In this document: piece by piece, positions 24,651 through 34,733 of the stretch
How the letters are laid out: every line of letters begins with the position of its first letter
Position numbering within the stretch: the first letter of the stretch is position 1
NCBI RefSeq assembly: GCF_900101625.1
Contig: NZ_FMYZ01000002.1
Span: 558,001 to 622,000 of the forward strand
DNA length: 64,000 bases
Direction of reading: 5' to 3'
DNA from: Cupriavidus sp. YR651
Lineage (GTDB): Bacteria; Pseudomonadota; Gammaproteobacteria; Burkholderiales; Burkholderiaceae
The notes under the pieces: model-generated
Databases searched by the model: none
Told to the model about the DNA's origin: nothing
The model's input: the letters and a program-made list of their open reading frames with translations, nothing else
Made by a program: the position numbers and the translations under genes

Positions 24651-24685
24651 GATTCGAATATAGTCGAAACATGGAAACCGGGCAA
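24641..24685 (-). promoter_or_regulatory. arsR promoter within a 40-bp palindrome
   Basis: On the minus strand TTGCCC (24680-24685), 17 bases, TATATT (24657-24662), with the arsR ATG at 24650-24648. The stretch 24641-24680 is a near-perfect palindrome centred on the -10: outer arms CGGTTTCCATG and CATGGAAACCG are exact, inner TTCGA/TCGAA also pair, 18 of 20 positions match. It is the likely ArsR operator and covers -10, spacer and start codon. Confidence 0.75.
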
Positions 24686-24749
24686 TCTCCCATGCATCCC
24701 GACACCCTCTTTCGTGGGGCCTCGGGAAAACCCGTATTCAGGTGTCGTC

Positions 24750-24804
24750 TTGAAAACGCGAACCCCCGTCCCTATAATTAGCACTCGCTGGGGGTGAGTG
24801 CTAA
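24750..24804 (+). promoter_or_regulatory. groESL promoter with CIRCE operator
   Basis: TTGAAA (24750-24755), 17 bases, TATAAT (24773-24778), a strong sigma-70 promoter. The CIRCE element TTAGCACTC-9-GAGTGCTAA (24778-24804) is perfect and overlaps the -10 end and transcription start. CIRCE is bound by the HrcA repressor, which GroEL keeps active, so groESL is induced by heat stress. It is divergent from arsR, with about 65 bases between the two promoters. Confidence 0.96.
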
Positions 24805-24894
24805 CAGCCCTCGCGGTGCCCCGAAAACCCGATGGCCGTCCCACTTTGACGGCCATTTGTGAATCAAAACTCACTTTTTGTATTAGGAGTCCGT

Positions 24895-25185
24895 ATGAAC
24901 CTGCGTCCTCTGCACGACCGTGTGATCGTGAAGCGTCTGGACAATGAAACCAAGACCGCATCCGGCATCGTGATTCCCGACAATGCTGCCGAGAAGCCCG
25001 ATCAAGGCGAAGTCCTCGCCATCGGCCCCGGCAAGAAGGATGACAAGGGCAACAACATCGCCCTCGACGTCAAGGTGGGTGATCGCGTGCTGTTCGGCAA
25101 GTACGCCGGCCAGGGCGTGAAGGTGGATGGCCAGGAACTGCTGGTCATGCGCGAAGAAGACATCATGGCCGTGGTCAACAAGTAA
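24895..25185 (+). CDS. groES: Co-chaperonin GroES
   Basis: Ten-kilodalton chaperonin lid of 96 residues, starting [15 protein letters not shown]. The mobile loop ([14 protein letters not shown], about residues 18-31) and the conserved ends [10 protein letters not shown] and [30 protein letters not shown] are all intact. It caps the GroEL ring during folding. TAGGAGT precedes the start. It is the first gene behind the CIRCE-controlled promoter, with groEL 39 bases downstream. Confidence 0.98.
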
Positions 25186-26868
<1,683 letters not shown>

Positions 26869-26910
26869 TTGATGCCGGACTGCTGAAGCCATTCAGCCTG
26901 TCTGACAAGA

Positions 26911-26942
26911 CCCCCGCGGGTGCGAACCCGCGGGGGTTTTTT
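26911..26942 (+). terminator. Rho-independent terminator of groESL
   Basis: A perfect 11-bp stem, CCCCCGCGGGT (26911-26921) and ACCCGCGGGGG (26926-26936), closes a GCGA tetraloop and is followed by six T. It starts 43 bases after the groEL stop. Confidence 0.95.
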
Positions 26943-26947
26943 CATTT

Positions 26948-27152
26948 GGAGGCACTATCAAAATGATTCTGGCGTCGTTGCCGGGCTTGTCACACCCGCT
27001 TGCCGTACCACTTGTACTGTCTGCGGCCGCGCCCTTGCAGGGCGCGCATGCGCCGGCAGGCGCATGCCGCTACGCAGGCGGATCGCGTGCGATCCGAAAC
27101 CCCTGCTTCGCCCTAGCCAGAACCGCTATCGCTTCATTTTGATAGCGCCTCC
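26948..27152. repeat. Structured intergenic repeat, copy A (205 bp)
   Basis: It is bounded by terminal inverted repeats of 19 bases (GGAGGCACTATCAAAATGA at 26948-26966; complement of the same with one change at 27134-27152). Inside are three perfect hairpins: GCGCCCT-3-AGGGCGC, GCATGCGCC-4-GGCGCATGC and GATCGC-2-GCGATC. The outer 65 bases match copy B (59871-59995, inverted) at about 90%; copy B lacks the roughly 80-base hairpin section. No reading frame is seen. It fills the gap between groEL and the phosphoesterase gene, and resembles a MITE-like or REP-like element. Confidence 0.85.
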
Positions 27153-27190
27153 AAGGCTGCCAGACCCCGGATGACCTGCGATCAGATCCC

Positions 27191-27979
27191 TCAAACCTCG
27201 ACCACGCGCATCCAGTCGAACGCCGCATTCTCTGGCACGCCGGTGCGGCGCGAGATATAGCCGCGCGGATTGCAGACCACGCGTGAATGGTCGATCCAGT
27301 AATCGAAGCCTGTGTGGGTATGGCCGTGGATCCAGAGGTCGGCCTGCGCCACCAGATCGGGGCGCCGCGACAGGAAGCCGGCGGAGACGATGTCGTGCGC
27401 GTAGCGCGGGTCCAGGCTGCCCAGGTCGGGGCCGTGGTGCGTGACGACCACGGTCTTGCCGTCGAACGGCTGCGCGAGGGTGTCCGCCAGCCAGGCGGTG
27501 GCGGCGCGGTGGCGCTCCAGCGCGTCGGCGGGCGTGAAGATCCGGCAATGGCCCTCGGCATCGGCCGTCTCGATCAGGCGATGATCCACCATCACGCCGG
27601 CGCACGCCTGCATGGCTTCGCCGGCACGATCGGCGCCGTACAGGCAGTAGTCGGTCCACCAGGTGGTGCCGATCACGCGGACCGGCCGGCCGTCGCTATC
27701 GGCAAACTCGGCCACGGAACCGTTGAGCAGCGCGACGTTGGGGCATTCGGCGGCGGCCTCGGCCATTTGCTGATCCACCGCGTCGAAGTTGCTTTCGTAG
27801 TACTCGTGATTGCCGGGCACGTAGACCACGGGCACGTCGAAGGTGCGCGCGGCCCAGTCGATGCCGTCGCGGCCATTGGCGATGTCGCCGGCCAGGATGA
27901 CGAGATCGGCGGCGCAGTCCGGCACCGTCTCGGGCGTGTCGTGTTCCAGGTGGATATCGCTGAGGACGCGCAGCTTCAT
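27191..27979 (-). CDS. Calcineurin-like metallophosphoesterase
   Basis: Cytoplasmic phosphoesterase of 262 residues without signal peptide. All five metal-site motifs are intact and in order: SDIHLEHD (residues 7-14), AGDIANG (30-36), GNHEYYES, VTHHGPD and HGHTHTGFDY. This set is typical of the YkuE/cyclic-nucleotide-phosphodiesterase-like class; the substrate is not known. It starts at ATG 27979. Its 3' end is 38 bases from the structured repeat copy A. It stands alone. Confidence 0.9.
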   Translation of the reverse strand: MKLRVLSDIHLEHDTPETVPDCAADLVILAGDIANGRDGIDWAARTFDVPVVYVPGNHEYYESNFDAVDQQMAEAAAECPNVALLNGSVAEFADSDGRPVRVIGTTWWTDYCLYGADRAGEAMQACAGVMVDHRLIETADAEGHCRIFTPADALERHRAATAWLADTLAQPFDGKTVVVTHHGPDLGSLDPRYAHDIVSAGFLSRRPDLVAQADLWIHGHTHTGFDYWIDHSRVVCNPRGYISRRTGVPENAAFDWMRVVEV

Positions 27980-28072
27980 GGGGGCTCCTGACGGGGCGTC
28001 GTGGCGGCGGGCGCGCCAGATGCCGTGAGGCGGGGCGTCGCCTGTGCCGGGGTGGCTAGCGACCGATTCTTC

Positions 28073-28104
28073 AAAAAAAAGACAGCCCGGTCAAGACCGG
28101 GCTG
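28073..28104 (-). terminator. Terminator of the Tad pilus operon
   Basis: On the minus strand CAGCCCGGT-CTTG-ACCGGGCTG (28083-28104) is followed by a run of eight T (28073-28080) after two bases. It lies 128 bases beyond the tadG-like stop and ends the leftward pilus transcript. Confidence 0.9.
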
Positions 28105-28231
28105 CAAAAGAGGAGCCAAGGGGGCCTCGGCGGTGCTTCATGGGGGGCACCGTGAGGGGCCAATCACGCCTGGGGCGGTCAGCTCCCCCCCAAAAGGGGC
28201 GGCGCCATCGTGCCATTGGCTCCTGTCCGCG

Positions 28232-29260
28232 TCATTTCGCCAGGCGCGGCGGGACGTAAGCCCCGTAGTACGGTCCCACGCCGCCGCCGCTGTTGGTGAC
28301 CTTGTAGTTGGGGATGAAATACCCTTCGATGTATTTGCCGCTGCCGCCCACTGCGGCGGTGACGTGGAACGCGGCGAAGGCGGTGATCGGGCCCAGCGAC
28401 CCGGCGTTCAGCGAATTGGTCACCGGCATCACGTAGTCCTTGTTGACGGTGATGAAGTTGTAGTTCGACGTCTTGGTGCCGTCCTGTATCCAGATCTGGT
28501 CGCCGATCGCCACGGGCGCGGGATTTCCGTTGAGGATCAGGTCGCGGGTGGCGGTGGCACTGTTGTCGGTGGACTTGAAGGTAGTCCACTGGCCCGACTC
28601 GCACAGCCCATAGTGGTACGCCGAGCCGATGCGGAACAGGTAGGGCTTGTTGGTGGCCGGGTCGATCTTCGGCTGGTTGGTCGCGCTGTTCCAGTAGTAG
28701 TTGTACAGGCACTGGCTCAACGCCACGGGAAAGAGGCCGCCGTTGCCGATGATGCCTGGCGCGGCAAGCACGGCCACCGCCGTGGCCGTCGTGCCCTTGG
28801 CCCCGCCGTCGAAGACCTGTGCCAGCAGCGTGGCGACGGGGCCGCCGTTGTTGCCGGCGCTGCGGCTGATGGTTACCTGCACCGCGGGCACGTCATTGGT
28901 GCCAGGCGTAATGTCTTGCGGTTGCAAGCCGGCCGGCGTGCCGGTCAGGTTCCAGTAGCCGGCCTGCACTGTGCCGGTGGCCAGCGTCGTGCCGGCAGCC
29001 TTGTTCAGGGCGATGGCATTGGTGCCCTTGGTGACGCCGTTGGTCCAGGCCGGATTAGGGTTGGCCGGGTACAGGCCGGCGGCGCCGGCCAGGGCGGCGG
29101 CGTCGGCGGCGTTCTGGAGTTCGTTGCGCACGATGACCAGGTGCGCGACGTCCATGGCCAGCGCGCCGACGGACAGCACCGAGATCAGCATGAACGGCAT
29201 CATGATGCCGACCGCGCCACGCTGGTAGCGGCTGCCCGGCAGGATCTTGTGTGTTGGCAT
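28232..29260 (-). CDS. tadG: TadG-like pilus assembly protein
   Basis: Predicted minor-pilin-like or envelope protein of 342 residues. The N-terminal Tad domain is clear: RGAVGIMMPFMLISVLSVGALAMDVAHLVIVRNELQNAADAAALAGAAGL (about 13-62), a membrane segment followed by the NxLQNAADAAALAGA motif. The remaining 280 residues are Asn/Thr/Gly-rich beta-type sequence with no recognised von Willebrand A domain, which many TadG proteins have. The start at 29260 has GAGGG upstream. Last gene of the Tad operon. Confidence 0.82.
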   Translation of the reverse strand: MPTHKILPGSRYQRGAVGIMMPFMLISVLSVGALAMDVAHLVIVRNELQNAADAAALAGAAGLYPANPNPAWTNGVTKGTNAIALNKAAGTTLATGTVQAGYWNLTGTPAGLQPQDITPGTNDVPAVQVTISRSAGNNGGPVATLLAQVFDGGAKGTTATAVAVLAAPGIIGNGGLFPVALSQCLYNYYWNSATNQPKIDPATNKPYLFRIGSAYHYGLCESGQWTTFKSTDNSATATRDLILNGNPAPVAIGDQIWIQDGTKTSNYNFITVNKDYVMPVTNSLNAGSLGPITAFAAFHVTAAVGGSGKYIEGYFIPNYKVTNSGGGVGPYYGAYVPPRLAK

Positions 29261-29310
29261 GGCGTCCCTCTTCTGGATGAGCGGATGGGAAGCAAAGGCC
29301 GCTGGCGCGG

Positions 29311-29763
29311 TCATTCGCACAGCATGGTGGTCAGCGCGTTGATCGTGAGCGCGCCGGTAAAGGGGCGGATCAGCGGGCCCAGCAGCAGGCCGTTGAAGGT
29401 GTACGCCACCTGCACCGTCAGCGCCGTGCCCGTGGACGCGCATGGCGTGACCGTGAGCGGAAAGGTGCAGGTGGCCGCCGCGCCATAGGTGACCAGTTTG
29501 TTCTGGCAATAGTTGAGCGCCACCTGCTTGATCTGGGTGCTGGTCATTGGTGGCGATTTCAGCACCACGCCCGCGCGGGCTGCCTCGCGGCTGGCATTGG
29601 TGATCACCGCCTTGTCGTAGAGCGCGGTGCCGAACTCGATTGCGCCGAAGATGATGAACAGGATCAGCGGAAAGATCAGCGCGAACTCGACGGCGGCGGC
29701 ACCGGCCACCCGATGGGGCTGTGGGCGGGGATGTGCCCCGTGACGATTGGCGAAGCGACGCAT
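29311..29763 (-). CDS. tadE: TadE-like pseudopilin
   Basis: Pilus assembly pseudopilin of 150 residues. The TadE signature GAAAVEFALIFPLILFIIFGAIEFGTALYDKAVITNASREAARAG covers about residues 21-65: a prepilin-like cleavage Gly, Glu at +5 and one hydrophobic helix. TadE-type proteins are processed by the prepilin peptidase TadV and are needed for Flp pilus formation. AGGAG lies before ATG 29763. It is 23 bases after tadC. Confidence 0.9.
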   Translation of the reverse strand: MRRFANRHGAHPRPQPHRVAGAAAVEFALIFPLILFIIFGAIEFGTALYDKAVITNASREAARAGVVLKSPPMTSTQIKQVALNYCQNKLVTYGAAATCTFPLTVTPCASTGTALTVQVAYTFNGLLLGPLIRPFTGALTINALTTMLCE

Positions 29764-29786
29764 GATGGCTCCTGCGAAAGGCAGCG

Positions 29787-30728
29787 CTAGTTGGCGGTAA
29801 CTGAGCGCAGCGCCGTGATGACCTGGATGGCGGCGGGTCCGAGCAACACCACGAACAGGGACGGGAAGATGCAGAAGATCAGCGGGAACAGGATCTTGGT
29901 ACCGATCTTGGCGGCGCGTTCCTCGGCCAGCATGTGCCGCTTGGTGCGGAGCATGTCGGAATGCACGCGCAGCGAATCCGCCACGCTGGTGCCGAAGCGG
30001 TCCGCCTGGATCAGCATCGCCACCAGCATGCTGACGTCTTCCACGCCGGTGCGGGCGGCCAGGTTGCGCAGCGCCTTCTCGCGCGGCAGCCCGGCCCGCA
30101 ACTCCAGCGTGAGTAGTTCGTATTCCTCGGCCATGGCGGGTCGCGCCGTCCGCATTTCCTCGACCACGCGCAGGATGGCGGCGTCCAGGCCAAGCCCGGC
30201 TTCCACGCAGACCATGATCAGGTCCAGGCTGTCAGGGAACGATTCGAAGATGTCGCGTTGCCTGCGCTTCACCTTGAAGCGCAGGACGAAGTTGGGCAGG
30301 TAGAAGCCGATCACCGCCGAGCCGAACAGCAGGGTCATGAACTCGGAGTGCTGGCTGGCATCGAAGCGGCCGACCAGCGCCGGCCACAGGATCATCGGCA
30401 AGCCGGCGGCGAGCAGCGTCTTGACGCCGAAGTAGAAGGGGATGGCCTCCGGCGCGCGCCAGCCGGCGTGGATGAAGCGCGTGCGCAACGCCGAGTTCTC
30501 CCAGCCTTCCTTCGGCAACGAGAGCTGGGCCAGCGGCCGGGCCAGCCGCTCGATTTGGCGCAGCCATTCGCGATTGTCGTCCTGGGGCACGGCGCCCGGG
30601 ATCTCGCGCTGGATCTGCCCCAGACGCCGTTGCACGGTGCTTGGCCGCATGACGGACATGGCCACCCAGACGGCGCCGAAGACGATGGCGAATGTCGCGG
30701 CAAACAGGAGGATCGTGGTGATTGGCAT
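29787..30728 (-). CDS. tadC: Tad secretion-system inner-membrane protein TadC
   Basis: Polytopic inner-membrane platform protein of 313 residues with a T2SSF (GspF-like) domain. It has an N-terminal helix, a central pair of helices and a C-terminal pair near [24 protein letters not shown]. The conserved cytoplasmic segment [21 protein letters not shown] and [55 protein letters not shown] are typical of TadC/CpaG. It forms the motor platform with TadB and TadA. Confidence 0.94.
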   Translation of the reverse strand: MPITTILLFAATFAIVFGAVWVAMSVMRPSTVQRRLGQIQREIPGAVPQDDNREWLRQIERLARPLAQLSLPKEGWENSALRTRFIHAGWRAPEAIPFYFGVKTLLAAGLPMILWPALVGRFDASQHSEFMTLLFGSAVIGFYLPNFVLRFKVKRRQRDIFESFPDSLDLIMVCVEAGLGLDAAILRVVEEMRTARPAMAEEYELLTLELRAGLPREKALRNLAARTGVEDVSMLVAMLIQADRFGTSVADSLRVHSDMLRTKRHMLAEERAAKIGTKILFPLIFCIFPSLFVVLLGPAAIQVITALRSVTAN

Positions 30729-30770
30729 GGTGGTCCGGGATCAGTTCCCGCCTCGGTAGCTTGGGGGCGC

Positions 30771-31748
30771 CTACACATGGATGCGCACGATCTGCCGCAT
30801 CCAGATGATGCCCACGCAGGTCATGGCGACGGAATACCAGAGCATCTGGATGCCAGCCGGATCGGTCCAGAGCGTCGACATCAGCTCCGGATTGATCTGG
30901 AACACGATGCCGCCCACCACCACCGGCAGCAGCGTCAGAATCCAGCCACCGAGCCGGCCTTCGGCCGACAGCACGCGTACCTTGTCCAGCAACTGCAGCC
31001 GCTTGCGGATCAGGGCGCCGACGTTATCGAGGATCTCGGCAAGGTTGCCGCCCGATTCGCGCTGGATCAGCACGGCGATCACCAGGTAGCGCAGGTCCTC
31101 GATCGGCACGCGGTCGGTCAGGCCGGCCAGCGCGTCGTTCATGGAGATGCCGTAGTTCACCTCGCTGAAGACCAGCGACAGCTCGGTGCCGATGGGCGCC
31201 GGCAGTTCCTGGCCGGCCATGTCCAGCGCGCTTGGCAGCGAGTGGCCGGCGCGCAGCGCGCGGCTGAGCATGTCGGACGCCTCGGGCAGTTGCGCTTCGA
31301 GCCTGGCCAGGCGCTTGCCGCGCCTTCTGAGCACATGGAGCAATGGCAGCGAGGCCGCGGCGCCGGCCATGAGCGCGACCGCCAGTCCGGGCGGGTGGAG
31401 CGAGAACAGCCCGATGCCGACGATGACCGGCATGGCCAGCGTCAGCGCCAGGAAGCGCCCAACCGACCAGTTCAGCCCCGACTGCAGCATTATCAGGTCC
31501 AGCCTGTGGACGCGCGGCAGGCGGCGCAGCAGCCGCGCGAACGTGGGCGAGTCGCTCAGCACGCGCTGCTTCAGGATGCCGGCGTCCTGGCCGTGGCCCG
31601 CGCTGTTGAGCAGCGCGGCTTCCACGCGATGGCTGAAACGCCGCGCGCGCTGGCTGTGGTGCTGGTTCCACCACTGGTAGGCCCCCAGCAGGCCCAGCGC
31701 GATCGCGACGAACACCGACAGCGCGAAACCGATCATCGTGGTGTTCAT
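30771..31748 (-). CDS. tadB: Tad secretion-system inner-membrane protein TadB
   Basis: GspF-domain platform protein of 325 residues, partner of TadC. Hydrophobic segments lie at the N-terminus ([21 protein letters not shown]), mid-protein ([29 protein letters not shown]) and C-terminus. The conserved part [37 protein letters not shown] is clear. The ribosome site AGGAGA overlaps the tadA stop (nine-base gap), so the genes are tightly coupled. Confidence 0.94.
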   Translation of the reverse strand: MNTTMIGFALSVFVAIALGLLGAYQWWNQHHSQRARRFSHRVEAALLNSAGHGQDAGILKQRVLSDSPTFARLLRRLPRVHRLDLIMLQSGLNWSVGRFLALTLAMPVIVGIGLFSLHPPGLAVALMAGAAASLPLLHVLRRRGKRLARLEAQLPEASDMLSRALRAGHSLPSALDMAGQELPAPIGTELSLVFSEVNYGISMNDALAGLTDRVPIEDLRYLVIAVLIQRESGGNLAEILDNVGALIRKRLQLLDKVRVLSAEGRLGGWILTLLPVVVGGIVFQINPELMSTLWTDPAGIQMLWYSVAMTCVGIIWMRQIVRIHV

Positions 31749-31757
31749 GATCTTCTC

Positions 31758-33113
31758 CTAGACCTCGTGGAGCACGGCGGGGTCGAACAGTGTCTCGGGA
31801 AGGTGGATGCCGAAAGCCTGCAGCCGCTCGCAGAACTTCGGCCGCACGCCCGTGGCGCAGAAGTGCCCGCGGATGCGGCCGTCACGCTCTACGCCCTTGC
31901 GGCGGAACGTGAAGATCTCTTGCATGTTGACGATCTCGCCTTCCATGCCGGTGATCTCCTGCACGCTGACCAGCTTGCGGCGGCCATCCGTGAGCCGCGA
32001 CACCTGTACCACCACCGACAGCGCCGACGTGATCTGCTGGCGCATGGTGCGCGTGGGCAACGACAGCCCGGCCATGCTGATCATATTTTCCAGGCGGGTC
32101 AGCGCGTCGCGCGGCGTGTTGGCGTGGACGGTGGCCAGCGAGCCCTCGTGGCCGGTGTTCATCGCGTGCAGCATGTCCAGCGCCTCCGCACCGCGCACTT
32201 CGCCCAGGATGATGCGGTCGGGGCGCATCCGCAGCGCGTTCTTCACTAGCGCGCGCTGGGTGATCTCGCCGCGGCCCTCGATGTTGGCCGGGCGGGTCTC
32301 CAGGCGCAGCACGTGGTCTTGCCGCAGTTGCAGTTCGGCGGCATCCTCGATCGTCACGATGCGCTCATCGATGGGGATGAACCCCGACAGGATGTTGAGC
32401 AGCGTGGTCTTGCCGCTGCCGGTGCCGCCGGAGATCAGGATGTTGAGCTTGGCCTGGACCATCGCCTCCAGCAGTTGCGCCATTTCGGGCGTCAGCGTGC
32501 AGAGATTGATCAGGTCTTTCACCTGCAGCGGATTCACGGCGAAGCGGCGGATCGACAGCAGCGGACCGTCGATGGCCGACGGCGGGATGATCGCGTTGAT
32601 GCGCGAGCCATCCGGCAGGCGGGCGTCGACCATCGGGCTCGATTCGTCGATGCGCCGGCCCATGCGCGACACCATCTTCTCGATCACGCGCAGCAGGTGG
32701 GCGTCGTCGAGGAAGGTCACGTCGGTCAGTTCCAGCTTGCCGCGGCGCTCCACATACACCTGTTTGGCGGTGTTGACCAGGATGTCGGAGATGGTCGGGT
32801 CGGCCAGCAAGGGCTCAAGCGGGCCATAGCCCAGCATCTCGTCCTGCACGTCGGAGACCAGCCGGCGGCGCTCCGATTCGTTGACGGGGTGGTTGCCCTC
32901 GTCGATGATGCGTTCCACCAACTGGGCCAGCTCGCGCTTGACCTGCTCTGGCGTCAGGTGCTGCAGCCGGCTCAGTTCCACGCGGTCGACAATGGTCTGG
33001 TGGATTTCCATCGCCAGCTGCTGGTAGGCCTGGGTGACCGCCCCGTTCGCCTTGGCGACGCGCTGCGGCAGGGCTTCGCCCGCCTGCTGGAAGAGTTGCT
33101 CTCGCAATGACAT
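31758..33113 (-). CDS. tadA: Tad pilus assembly ATPase TadA/CpaF
   Basis: Hexameric secretion ATPase of the GspE/VirB11 class, 451 residues, that powers Flp pilus assembly. The start at 33113 has GGAG six bases upstream; an in-frame ATG at 33125 is less likely. Walker A is [14 protein letters not shown] (about residue 230), the Asp box follows, Walker B is [36 protein letters not shown] with the His boxes. The N-terminal domain has [24 protein letters not shown], typical of CpaF. Confidence 0.96.
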   Translation of the reverse strand: MSLREQLFQQAGEALPQRVAKANGAVTQAYQQLAMEIHQTIVDRVELSRLQHLTPEQVKRELAQLVERIIDEGNHPVNESERRRLVSDVQDEMLGYGPLEPLLADPTISDILVNTAKQVYVERRGKLELTDVTFLDDAHLLRVIEKMVSRMGRRIDESSPMVDARLPDGSRINAIIPPSAIDGPLLSIRRFAVNPLQVKDLINLCTLTPEMAQLLEAMVQAKLNILISGGTGSGKTTLLNILSGFIPIDERIVTIEDAAELQLRQDHVLRLETRPANIEGRGEITQRALVKNALRMRPDRIILGEVRGAEALDMLHAMNTGHEGSLATVHANTPRDALTRLENMISMAGLSLPTRTMRQQITSALSVVVQVSRLTDGRRKLVSVQEITGMEGEIVNMQEIFTFRRKGVERDGRIRGHFCATGVRPKFCERLQAFGIHLPETLFDPAVLHEV

Positions 33114-33134
33114 GATGCGCTCCACTCGGATCGG

Positions 33135-34328
33135 TTATGCGCGCGCCGGCGCCGGCACCTGGCTGGCCTGGCCGAAGAGCTTGCGCAGCAGGCTGTCGCG
33201 GCGGGGCGCCGCTTCGGGATAGAGCTGGCGCGCCATGTCGGACAGTGCGCGCGCGATGGCGCTGGACTCCGCCAGCTGCAGCACGGGAACGCCCTGGTTG
33301 GCGGCGTCGCGTACCGGGCCCGGATCGTGCGGCAGCACGTGGCTGGCGCGGATGCCGAAACACTCTTCCATGGTGCGCAGGTCGATGGGCGCGTGCTTGT
33401 CGTGTCGGTTGATCACCAGGCGCAGGCGCTCGGCGTGGTAGCCCAGCGAATGGCAGATGTCACGCATCCGCCGGCCGGCGCGCAGGTACGACAGGTTGAG
33501 TTGCAGCACTGCGTAGATCAGGTTGCTGTGGTCCAGCACCATGATCGAGGCGGGATTGATGTCCTGGCCGACGTCGAAGATCACCACGTCGTATTGCTGG
33601 CGGGCCACGGCCAGGATGCGCTCCAGGTGCGCGGCCTTGACCGCGCCCGCCTTGACGGGATCGCCCGCGGCGGGCAGCACGTCGAAGTGGGGGCAGACGT
33701 GGGTCACGCAGGCATCGAGCAGCGCCGCGTCGAGCCGCTCGATCTGCTTGCAGACCTCCGACAGCGCGGCGGGCGGGGTCTGGTCCGTCACCAGAAAGGC
33801 CGCGTCGCCGTATTGCTGGCTCAGATCGACGAGCAGCACGCGCTTGTGATGCCGGGCCGCCAGCACGTAGCCGAAATTGGCCGCGGTAAACGTGGTGCCG
33901 CTGCCGCCCTTGCACGAGATGAAGGACAGCACCTGGCCATCGCCCCGGCCGGTGCTGAGTGCGTGGCTGGTGCAGCGCTGCAGCTCGTCGCGAAACTCCT
34001 GGGCGTCGGGTGGCCACGGCAGCACGCACTGCACGCCGGCGCGCATGGCGCGCATCAGCACGTCGGCCGAGGGGCTCTCGGTCAGCAGCATGCACAGGGT
34101 TTCCGGATGCTCGGACGTGACGCGGCGCAACTGGGCGATGTCGTCGGCGCCGAAGTCCGGCGCGTCGAGAATCAGCAGGTCGGTGCCCAGCGTGAGCCCC
34201 GGCTGCGCCAGCGCCAGCGCCGGCGTGGCCCGTGTGCGCTGCACGACGTGGTTGGCGGTTTGCGCGATCAGCCCCGCGACATACTGCAGGTGCGAATCAT
34301 CGGCGGATACTACGGCGATCTTGGCCAT
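33135..34328 (-). CDS. tadZ: TadZ/CpaE pilus localisation ATPase
   Basis: ParA/MinD-superfamily protein of 397 residues with an N-terminal receiver-like domain (about 1-125) that lacks the full phospho-acceptor pocket. The ATPase domain begins with a deviant P-loop, SCKGGSGTTFTAANFGYVLA, where the second lysine of KGGxGKT is replaced (GTT). VLLVDLSQQYGDAAFLV and VIFDVGQDINPASIMVLDHS follow. TadZ proteins place the Tad machine at cell poles. It lies 21 bases before tadA. Confidence 0.93.
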   Translation of the reverse strand: MAKIAVVSADDSHLQYVAGLIAQTANHVVQRTRATPALALAQPGLTLGTDLLILDAPDFGADDIAQLRRVTSEHPETLCMLLTESPSADVLMRAMRAGVQCVLPWPPDAQEFRDELQRCTSHALSTGRGDGQVLSFISCKGGSGTTFTAANFGYVLAARHHKRVLLVDLSQQYGDAAFLVTDQTPPAALSEVCKQIERLDAALLDACVTHVCPHFDVLPAAGDPVKAGAVKAAHLERILAVARQQYDVVIFDVGQDINPASIMVLDHSNLIYAVLQLNLSYLRAGRRMRDICHSLGYHAERLRLVINRHDKHAPIDLRTMEECFGIRASHVLPHDPGPVRDAANQGVPVLQLAESSAIARALSDMARQLYPEAAPRRDSLLRKLFGQASQVPAPARA

Positions 34329-34379
34329 TGCCTGCTCCTGGAAGCGTCATGCGGTGCGCCCGTCGCGCGCCGCGCAGCC

Positions 34380-34706
34380 TTACCGGCCCATTGCGTTGAG
34401 TCCGCCCGACGCGCCCACGCCAATGGTGAAGGCGTTGATGTCGGACTGCGGCTTCGTGTACTGCGTGTTGTACCGGTCCATGGCGGCCGTGGCCGCCCGG
34501 CCGTCGATGCCGGCCACCGCATTGGTGTTCGACGATGCATCGGGATTCAGCGTCTGCATGGCACGCACGGTGCGCACGGCCTCGCCGAAATGCGCGTCGT
34601 AGACCGGCGTGGTGGACATGCAACCGGCGAGTGCGGCAATGGTGGCGAGCAGGCCTGCCAGGGTGGCCGGGCGGCGCACACGCGCGGGGATGGAGTGGAT
34701 CGTCAT
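34380..34706 (-). CDS. Small lipoprotein of the Tad locus
   Basis: Predicted lipoprotein of 108 residues. The signal peptide LAGLLATIAALAGC ends in a lipobox with Cys near residue 29 (LAGC-MSTTP). The mature part is short, with an ASGGLNAMGR end, and has no known domain. It occupies the position of RcpB/CpaD-type outer-membrane lipoproteins between the secretin and TadZ, and may assist the secretin. AGGAG precedes ATG 34706. Confidence 0.8.
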   Translation of the reverse strand: MTIHSIPARVRRPATLAGLLATIAALAGCMSTTPVYDAHFGEAVRTVRAMQTLNPDASSNTNAVAGIDGRAATAAMDRYNTQYTKPQSDINAFTIGVGASGGLNAMGR

Positions 34707-34733
34707 GATGGGCTCCTTGATCGTGGCGTCGGC

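Noticed and set aside
24671-24781. 36-codon frame on the plus strand beginning ATGGAAACC
   Set aside because: It arises from the symmetry of the arsR palindrome and runs through the groESL promoter; no ribosome site.
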